DNA from: Rutstroemia sp. NJR-2017a BVV2
Lineage: Eukaryota > Ascomycota > Leotiomycetes > Helotiales > Rutstroemiaceae
Assembly: GCA_002946415.1 (NCBI GenBank)
Contig: NJPS01000052.1
Span: forward strand, 1-52,848
Direction of reading: 5' to 3'
DNA length: 52,848 bases
Every line of letters begins with the position of its first letter. Position 1 is the first letter of the stretch. Position numbers and translations under genes: made by a program. This document shows, piece by piece, positions 45,627 to 52,848 of the stretch. The notes under the pieces were generated by a model. The model did no database searches and was not told the DNA's origin. It saw only the letters and a list, made by a program, of their open reading frames with translations.

Positions 45627-46029
45627 CTATTCCTCCAGAGAGAGCTTTCTGGAAATAACTGTTAAATCTATTTACCACAGACTACTATTGGATCTATACC
45701 CTCGTAGTAAGATCACTCTGAGCTCTATACATCTATGGTTTATTTATACTGTAATTCCAGAATATCTATAGCTGGTAAGATCACTATATACTTACTATAT
45801 ACTCTATATACTCATCTAATTTTAAAGTCGGAAGGGAATATATTAACATACAGAACACGATACAAACGTATTATATACTCTGTATTCTATTAAGATACCT
45901 ATTCATTTCTGCCTGGTTTAGCTCTCCTCTATCTGTCTAGATTATCATAATAAAAATTAGACAATTTTAAAGAATTACAGTTACAATATCTCCCTTATTA
46001 TCTTCTATATAGCTTCCTCTAGATTGCCT
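45627..46029. other. No gene seen
   Basis: Sequence between the Copia LTR and the OrsD-like relic. Parts resemble 700-970 weakly. No frame supported. Confidence 0.35.
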
Positions 46030-46660
46030 GATTATCAAATATTGCATATACTGGCCATCGCATACTATACTGTAAAACCTACAGCTTGATCGTATTTCCA
46101 GCAACCCTATAGCGATATTTAGGTGATATACATTCTAGCCTCTCGGTCAAGATCCGACAGCAGATTGCTAGTTTCTATAAAGCTGATATCGATAACCTTA
46201 TCTCTAAGGATACCTATATAGCTTTACCTCTCCCGCAAGATAATTTACCTCCCTTACCCTTTCTCCCTATATACAGCGGGTTCGCTTATAGCTATATAGA
46301 CAGCTATCGGTCCTTAACTAGGAGCTATAAGATAATCCGGTGCTACTTGAATGAAGAGTATAGAATATATCGAGCCGATTATCCATCTCATATCCGCTAT
46401 ATTTACCTCCAGAGCTGGTATTCAACAATATATATGCTTAGTACTGGACTATATAAAGCTAAAAGGGAGAGGAGGAGGTAGTATAGAAGGAATGGTTTGA
46501 GTTGTAGTACTATATATTATCGACGATAAGAGCTTATCGAAAGTACTAACCACGATAGATTAGATTATAAATTTAAAGTTCTATCTGTAATCCTCTTGAC
46601 TGCTATAAGTGCCTTCAAGGTGGTTTGTACAAAGCACTTTTCAGTACAATTTTAAGCTAT
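46030..46660 (+). pseudogene. Second OrsD-like zinc-finger fragment
   Basis: Plus-strand frame HRILYCKTYSLIVFPATL.RYLGDIH...KIRQQIASFYKADID.LISKDTYIALPLPQDNLPPLPFLPIYSGFAYSYIDSYRSLTRSYKIIRCYLNEEYRIYR. This has the OrsD/DUF3505 layout: a first CxxC...H..H unit, a helix, a Pro-rich LPPLPFLP linker (compare NPPIPTL in the other copy) and a second unit with Cys/His mostly turned to Tyr. It then reads YLQSWYSTIYM and continues to TAG-type stops near 46660. No helicase follows; repeat D comes next in inverted orientation. Confidence 0.65.
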
Positions 46661-46763
46661 ATTAAGCACTTTTTTGGTGAGAATATTAATATAAGTTATA
46701 TTTAAATCAACTTTTGAGATGAAAGTATAATAAAAGATACAGTATAATAACTAGTTGTAATTG

Positions 46764-47080
46764 TCGATTTGATATATTTATACTTTTATACTCCACTTCA
46801 TACTTGGGATAAATATTTAGGTGGATATGGTCTATATATTGGTGGACGGGCCCTATACTGACTGACTTGGTCTGTGTATAGGCTCACCCTATCAAAAATC
46901 GATAATAACTCTCTTATCGTATAACTTACCTTCTAATAGGGTTCTGGGGAAAAACTCAACAGGGTTGGGATCGTATCGGTTGGGCTTAATTCATACTTGA
47001 ATTTGAAGCTCATTCGAGCTCGTTATAACCTAACCCTAATAAATGGACTTTGACCTAAATAGACTTGAGGTCAGATTTAT
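46764..47080 (-). repeat. Subtelomeric repeat copy D (inverted)
   Basis: Reverse complement of the copy A type: two of the motifs (CAAGTCTATTT, AAAGTCCATTT), TTAGGGTTAGG, CAAATTCAAGTATGAATTAA, AGTTATTATCGATTTTTGATAGGG and the tail GTATAAAAGTATAAATA. It lacks the TTTTAGCGTCGATTTGCCGA block between the first two motifs of copies A-C, so it is internally deleted. Confidence 0.85.
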
Positions 47081-47099
47081 ATTGGAATAAGGAGTAGTA

Positions 47100-47640
47100 T
47101 TAGGCTCTCCCAGCGGCAGCCTCGGCCTCACTTTCCTTATCCTCGCTATCACTATATTCTGCTTTATCAGTATCACCGTTACCGCTTCCTACTATACCTG
47201 GGCTTTTGTCTGCAACTATACCATCCCCTACTTATATATCTTCTCTATCATTGATAAATACCTCTTTGTACTAGTCTATTCCCTGTTGCTTGTTACTATC
47301 GTATAAATGCTCCTTGGCCTCATCAATCTTGGTAGTATAAGTATATTTATAGCTTTCGTTTCCATAAGTATTATTGCGCTTGCTATCTTCTATACTATCC
47401 CCATTGGCATCTCCCTTCTATAAAATAAGCAACAAGAAGTCAATCGTATATAGTGGAATTGTAGGAGGGTCCTGGGGACGCTAGTTAAATATAGTGGTAT
47501 TAGCGTGGATAATATTCGAAGTGGTACTTTTTAGTATATCGACGGCGTTGCCGGTTATACTTATAAGTATAAATTATACAAGTATGGTTTTGGTCGGGTT
47601 TGGGGTTCTGGCTGGGATGTAGTATACCGTTTGGGCGAGG
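47100..47640 (-). pseudogene. 3' end of an unknown protein with acidic tail
   Basis: Minus-strand frame NPTKTILV.FILISITGNAVDILKSTTSNIIHANTT...IDFLLLIL.KGDANGDSIEDSKRNNTYGNESYKYTYTTKIDEAKEHLYDSNK...KSPGIVGSGNGDTDKAEYSDSEDKESEAEAAAGRA, ending at TAA 47102-47100, 20 bases from repeat D. One hydrophobic stretch and a long acidic, disordered tail; about five TAG/TAA codons. I do not recognise it. The front is not traceable beyond about 47640. Confidence 0.45.
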
Positions 47641-48690
47641 AAAGGTAAGTTTATTTTCCCCCTATATTGAATTTTTACTTGGCGGGTAGTATAATACTGA
47701 CCGTTTAAACAGTTTATAAAGGACCACCGGTTTCGGATAGATTGTGATTAGGCAGAGTTTTGTTTCATACTGTAGGGCTCTTATCGTATTATCTATTTTC
47801 CGGTATTCAAGTATAATTATTTTTTTGCATGCATTATATAGATATAAACATGAATATATAACAGTATTTGGAGTAGAGTTTTGGAAACCAGCTAAGTTGT
47901 AAATACCGTCTCATATAGGATATATATATAAGGTACGAAAACAGATCTATAGTATACTTCGTGGATATTCATATCAAATGAAAACAATCCTGTATTGTAT
48001 TAAAAGCTGAACTCAACCTATACTATAGCTTGACTAGTTTCGACCTCCATATAATGCTAACTATGAATACAATACTATACCTCCTTCGCAAACTCATCAT
48101 AGCATCGGTATCTATAGCTAGCTACTATAAACAAGCAGATTTCTGGGGTAGTTATAATATCGAAACTCGACTACAAAAATCGAAGTAGAATAAAGCGAAT
48201 ATAGCAGACTAGAATAGGATTTATATATTGTACCCAAAGTGAGAGAATGTTGAAGCAGGGGTCGACTTACAGTAGTATATAGTACTACTATCAATCCTTA
48301 GCAGCAAAAAGTAACTATCATTATTGTCGATTCTCACCTTTTAGATTACCGGTAATCGTGTAATCAGGTAACAAGCTCTAGGAGTTTTGGGTAGTACCAA
48401 TCAGGTTAAATTGATGAAATCTATTTCCCTTTATTCTCGCCTCTCTTTCCCCTTTTGTCTTCTTCAGTTCAGTCTAATAGAAAGAAGCCAAAAGGAAGAA
48501 ATTTAAAAAAGAAGCAAAAAATATACAACAATAGGGATTCGATAGTAGTTACCTATTCAATAACTAATCTACCGATTCAAGGCTTATATATAGAAAAGCA
48601 GATAAGATACCTAATATTTCTATAATCTATCTCTATACTAGCTTCTAGTCTATACTTATTCTATATTACAGCAATCAGGTTCTCAATAAA
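47641..48690. other. No gene seen
   Basis: AT-rich intergenic sequence; no supported frame, RNA or repeat. Confidence 0.4.
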
Positions 48691-48699
48691 CATATTTCT

Positions 48700-50902
48700 G
48701 TACTATAACAGGATATCAAGAAATGGAAATACAGTATACTTCCTCAAGCCAAAGGTTTATACAATCACTCCCAAGTACTGGATTCCAAGTATAAAGCTCA
48801 GCTTAGGTAATATTATATATCGATTCAATTGAAGTGCAAGTATTACCTATATTCCTATTTTCTCTAGTTAGCAAGCAAATTCAGATTACAGAAGACTCGA
48901 ATATTGACTTGCTTATAACAGTAACATAATACTCAGTACAGGAACTGGTGATACCAGTTTGTATTGGTCCAGGAGCAGTTACTGTAGTTGTCGTTGACCT
49001 ATATACTCCGATATAGTATACTTCCTCAAACCAAAGGTTTATATAGGTACTTCCAATCGCCGGATTCCACTAAGAGACCACCGAAGTTAGCTTAGCTATT
49101 CTAAATATTTTAGGAGGAAATAAGAATATTTCTAGAGCAATTAAGATTGTTTTTAGAGGAAGTAGACTCTCCCGAAACGAAGTCTCAACTCATGAATTAA
49201 CCTAATTAGGAAATATTACTCCGGGAGATTTCGACTTACAGTATAGAACTAAGCAAGTATGATATTATATACTACTTCAATAGAAGGGTATATATCGCCT
49301 GTTTTTCTCCCGAATTAGCAAACGACCGAATAATGAAACTGCAAAGTCTGAGTTACTATCGATAGTAACATAATATTTGTTATATATACTTGTAATACCA
49401 GTTTGTATTGATCCGGGAGCGGTGACAATCGATATACTTATTGGTACTGTACTATTAGTTGAATTGCTACTACTTGAAGTAGCTACAGTCCAATCCCAAT
49501 CTATCAACGGATCAATACAATAGGCATTTCCTAACACCAGATCATCGTCATATATCGTCTTATTCAGTGACGGATTGGCTTCGGTGAACAGATTGATAGC
49601 AATCTCGTATAACAGATAGATCTGGGTACATATAAGATTTCTGCTACCATCGTTGGTATACCACTCGCCGCAATCCGTAGTGGAGTTCAAGGCCACGGTT
49701 AAGCCCACAGACACGGAAACTGCCACATCAGATATAGTTGTAGTGTTCAACGCTTTGCCTATATATATTCCTCCTGGTATCGATATACATAGCATTGAGC
49801 CCCAATAGGGATCTGTCGAGTATAAGTTACTGCAGTTCCAGTTGATCTGCGAATTATAGGCGATTACATTTGCCATGAAAATGCCGGTATCCACAGCAAT
49901 ACTGGTACAGGTATCGTTTTCTTGAACCGTATAGAGATCAGTACAGGTTAGAGGTAGGCAGAGAGTCGCTCCCACTGTAACAGAAGAGCAATTGTGGATA
50001 TCAGAGTTGATATAGTACATGGTAGCCGCCGATACACCTTTAGCCAGAGCAATTAAGTCACAAGTATTACCTTCCACAGTTATATAAGTGACCCCAGATA
50101 TACAGTTTGTCGTCGTTGATATTACTCTGGTAATATTGAAAGCACTGGTTGTAGCGTTGAAGTCGACCACGGTCAGATTGTATATATCGGCCATATATTG
50201 ATATATAGCTACCCAGTTATCATTATAAATATCTATATAGGTATCTGCCTGCATCAGTTCTAGTATATGAACGTTACAATACAAACACAAATCTGATATT
50301 GGGATATCAGACAAATCTGTTATATTGGAGAAGGCTGCTACGATATCTGCAAGACAGAATTAGAAATTTTTGATATATAAAACAGAGGAGGGATCAGTAC
50401 TACTTTCGCAGTATAGGAGTCTTCTCTCACTATTACAGTTTTCCCCAATAGTAGGATCAGTGAAGCAGGACTAGTTCCAGTTGCTCCAGAGCTTATCGAC
50501 CATTCCCAGAAAGGGAAGACTATCAAGCAAACCCTCTATATTATCACAGCTAGCTAGCATACTATCGTGCAATTCTGTAATCGAACTTTCATAACCTGTA
50601 TCGCAGAACAATACCTGTTGTATAGAGTTGTCAAAACCGTCAATGTAACTATCCATCAATAGCGACGAAGTATCATCGTCGTAATAAACTATTTGGTATA
50701 GTACAGCCTCGTAAGCTGATATTAGATTCAAGCTTGATAAGGACCTGCTGGAGAAAATTGAGAAGCCAGTGAATATAGCAGTAGTATCAGTATCTCGTTC
50801 ATATTGCTGGGAGGTATGATAAAGAACAAAATAACTATTAGCAAAATTAGAGGTTGCCCAAAGAGCAGCAAGGAACCTATAACTACTGATAGCTATAATT
50901 TT
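48700..50902 (-). pseudogene. Secreted multi-LysM protein, RIP-mutated
   Basis: One minus-strand frame from about 50896 (ATA where ATG is expected) through 49277, with two TAG/TAA codons at likely Gln positions near 50473 and 50365 splitting it. A signal-like start (ISSYRFLAALWATSNFANS) is followed by an N-terminal domain with NSIQQVLFCDTGYESSITELHDSMLASCDNIEGLL. LysM modules: YITVEGNTCDLIALAKGVSAATMYYINSDI (about 50090-49940), YTVQENDTCTSIAVDTGIFMANVIAYNS (about 49935-49766) and a decayed third, CGEWYTNDGSRNLICTQIYLLYEIAINLFTEANPSL (about 49680-49510). Linker VTAPGSIQTGITS recurs as VTAPGPIQTGITSSCTEYYVTV near 48980, followed by NTCTSIESIYNIT.AELYTWNP near 48800, so more LysM units continue downstream with more damage. 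LysM binds chitin; such fungal proteins hide or handle chitin outside the cell. Confidence 0.85.
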
Positions 50903-51556
50903 GAATTGTACGAATCTCGGCGGCCTTGAAAGAACAGAGAAGAGCATACTACATTTATAATAAGATGGAAACAAGAAGTCAAAGCCAAACTTCAAGGAAA
51001 CCAAAGGTATACAGAGATTTTTCGGGGATATATCTCCAAGGGATATAGTCAGTTTTTGCAACTACTAGCGGCTGATTGGGCTCATCGTTTTTAACTCAGA
51101 CTAAAATGATTACTGTGCAGCGAATACCTCTTCTGGTAATAGTGGATATCAAACAATGAATAACTGCCTAGCACGATAATTGTAGTTATCAGACTTTAGA
51201 GAAATACTTCGGAGGTTAATTGAAGCATATACTGCCGATATCGATGCCGATAACGGGTAGCACAGCAAAACGGAAGAAGAAAAAAACTAGCTATTAAACA
51301 TTAATTTTAAAAATAAGCCTATCGAAATGAAGCCATGTATATTATGATTGATATATAGATCGCACCGGCCGTACTATACCGTACATACTAGCCGCCGTCG
51401 ATATAACTATAGGGCCCAGCAAAATGGATCCGCCGGAAGTACAGAAATTGGCTAAAAAATGAGGGTACTGTTAAATGGATATATAGGGACAATTGGATTC
51501 ACAACTATTAGTAAGGGTTTCTATATCAAGCTAAACCTAATCCAGTACCACTCAAT

Positions 51557-51673
51557 TGCCTTAGAACTTTTTTTCTTTTTGATAACCTAATAGTATTATC
51601 ACAATTCTACCTCTATATATAGTACACAATTTGAAGTTCTTTTGAGGTACTATACAATACGAGTTCTAAGGCA
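51557..51673. repeat. Small element with 12-bp terminal inverted repeats
   Basis: TGCCTTAGAACT (51557-51568) and its exact complement AGTTCTAAGGCA (51662-51673) enclose 93 A/T-rich bases, the form of a miniature inverted-repeat element. No target duplication is clear. Confidence 0.5.
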
Positions 51674-51740
51674 GAGTACCTAAGAGTACCTAAAGTATCT
51701 ATATATTAGAGTTAAAGTGATATTTTTATATATAGTTGTA

Positions 51741-51818
51741 TAGTACAAAGTGTATAAAGTGTAGAAAGTATAGCACAAAGTATAGTACAAAGTGTAATAC
51801 AAAGTATAGTACAAAAGT
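51741..51818. repeat. Short tandem repeat ending in AAAG
   Basis: About seven 9-12 base units of TATAGTACAAAG type. Confidence 0.8.
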
Positions 51819-52592
51819 CACACTTCTGGCATACTTGCCTACAAAAAGTAATAGACTGCAACTCAGTATATACTGGTTAGCTACCTAATTGAGTTAGTAT
51901 AGCAGGGTACTACCCCTACTAGTAGACATTAATTCGATCGTCTCTAGATAGACGCTCAGGTATATAGCGCTCCGTATACAAATTGCTTATCCCCCAAGTC
52001 TTGTAGCTGATATGGGACCAAGCCAAGCTCGCTTATGGCAATCTGCAAAACTTGAAATCTGATTGATCAGTTCAATAGAGTATATCAACTAACAATATCG
52101 GAGCAGGTCGCCGGGGTCGTTGCTATCGGGCTTTGAAAAATATCGATACAGTTCCATTCCCATAATTGTTCTATCGGACCTTGAATATTGACTCAGTCAG
52201 AAACCCATTATTCAATGATAGATCAGAACGGAGATTACTTTCTTGGGCGGGCATAGTGAGTGATTTTAAGATGAGAACTGTAGGCCCAGAGACCTGTACT
52301 TATCAGTCAAACTTGCGCAGTATGCTTTAGGGTAATGGGGGACTAGACTCGAGGATAAGTTCGGAAAGTAGATGATTTTATACTGCGTTTATAAAAGCTC
52401 GATTTTTATAAGAGAGTCTTGGGTCGAGAACGATAAATACTGTATTCAAGCCCATACCGAGTGTAGGTCAATCTTGTATAATTCAGTCTTTCCTCTTTGC
52501 TTCAAAATCATCACGGTCAGTACTCGAAGCTGCGAAATCTCTTCTTCTCTTACACATGTTCTCAAACCTAACTAATAATCACGGGTAGAGTC

Positions 52593-52727
52593 ATGAAGGC
52601 TATAACTGTCCTCGTCGGTTTGAGCTGGCTTCGTTGGGCTTTGGCAGACGACATCTATTGCGATGCTAATGTGCTATGTGCCATTGGATGCTGCGGTGCC
52701 CAAAGCAATGTTTGCGGTCTCGGTTAG
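52593..52727 (+). CDS. Secreted hevein-domain protein (probable class V chitinase), truncated by telomere
   Basis: ATG 52593 opens a frame with a classical signal peptide (MKAITVLVGLSWLRWALA, cleavage after residue 18) and then DDIYCDANVLCAIGCCGAQSNVCGLG, the first half of a type-1 chitin-binding (hevein) domain with Cys spacing C-x5-C-x3-CC-x6-C. In the family the domain would continue PxYC..... and lead to a GH18 chitinase catalytic domain acting on cell-wall chitin. Here, after CGL, the sequence turns into GGTTAG repeats, which supply the stop TAG 52725-52727. There are no TAG/TAA lesions and the base composition is balanced, unlike everything else in the window. It stands head to head with the LysM gene. 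Product, if made, is a 44-residue stub. Hevein assignment is strong; chitinase is inferred from family habit. Confidence 0.8.
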   Translation: MKAITVLVGLSWLRWALADDIYCDANVLCAIGCCGAQSNVCGLG

Positions 52728-52848
52728 GGTTAGGGTTAGGGTTAGGGTTAGGGTTAGGGTTAGGGTTAGGGTTAGGGTTAGGGTTAGGGTTAGGGTTAGG
52801 GTTAGGGTTAGGGTTAGGGTTAGGGTTAGGGTTAGGGTTAGGGTTAGG
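52722..52848 (+). repeat. Telomere, about 21 TTAGGG repeats
   Basis: 127 bases of perfect GGTTAG repeats with no variants, reaching the window end with the G-rich strand 5' to 3' outward. This is a true chromosome end, not an interstitial tract. Confidence 0.98.

Larger units (their letters stand above)
50903..52592. promoter_or_regulatory. Divergent intergenic region between LysM and hevein/chitinase genes
   Basis: About 1.7 kb between two outward-facing starts, so it should hold both promoters. A TTTATAAAA box lies at 52388-52396, about 200 bases before the downstream ATG. It also holds an inverted-repeat element (51557-51673) and a short tandem repeat (51741-51818). No gene is supported; the open piece 52372-52575 is not protein-like. 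Confidence 0.45.

Noticed and set aside
15121..47080. A Starship-type giant element
   Set aside because: I found no DUF3435 tyrosine-recombinase captain gene near either end, and the end repeats occur in four copies rather than as unique borders.

Overview
This window is the right-hand end of a chromosome of a filamentous ascomycete (Pezizomycotina). The last 127 bases are about 21 uninterrupted GGTTAG (TTAGGG-type) telomere repeats, with the G-rich strand running to the window end. Other fungal signs are short introns with GTAAGT donors and CTAAC/CTAAT branch points, fungal gene families (HET-ankyrin, NACHT-WD40, OrsD-like zinc finger, RecQ-type subtelomeric helicase, LysM, hevein/chitinase), and the marks of repeat-induced point mutation (RIP): long AT-rich blocks and reading frames broken almost only by TAG/TAA where Gln or Trp is expected. 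Nearly every gene here is a mutated relic. The only one I read without damage is cut off by the telomere.

Layout. 1-4688: AT-rich debris with a Copia-type LTR and a 1.5-kb-arm inverted duplication. 4689-11115: a complete Ty3/Gypsy chromovirus with 186-bp LTRs, gag, and pol ending in a chromodomain, dead by RIP. 11116-12490: helicase part of a telomere-linked OrsD/RecQ-type gene. 12540-15118: Copia gag-pol, cut inside integrase. 15121-18650: three copies of a subtelomeric repeat (A, B, C) around an OrsD-like pseudogene (15715-17529). 18666-19452: ankyrin pseudogene. 21471-33085: a run of unfamiliar multi-exon genes, all lightly mutated: a nuclear-looking protein, a multi-pass membrane protein, a coiled-coil membrane protein and two Myb/SANT-like proteins. 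33240-35840: NACHT-WD40 pseudogene. 35850-40400: AT-rich debris with a 338-bp tandem repeat and LTR relics. 40403-44140: HET-ankyrin gene on the minus strand with about 19 near-identical repeats. 44700-45626: kinase relic and Copia LTR. 46030-47080: second OrsD-like relic and repeat D (inverted). 48700-50902: multi-LysM protein gene (minus strand). 52593-52727: start of a secreted hevein-domain protein, probably a class V chitinase, truncated by the telomere.

How the genes relate. Two themes dominate. Self/non-self recognition and immunity genes (HET-ANK, NACHT-WD40, ankyrin) share the arm with telomere-linked OrsD/RecQ relics and retroelements, as is usual in dispensable fungal subtelomeres. 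A LysM gene and a hevein/chitinase gene stand head to head at the very tip, the arrangement known for subgroup-C chitinases, so the chromosome appears to have broken inside the chitinase gene and been healed by new telomere addition. The most novel signal is in the A-D repeats: they share an architecture (hairpin, conserved block, three direct copies of a roughly 11-base motif, telomere-like TTAGGGTTAGG), yet the motif changes together at all positions between two subfamilies.
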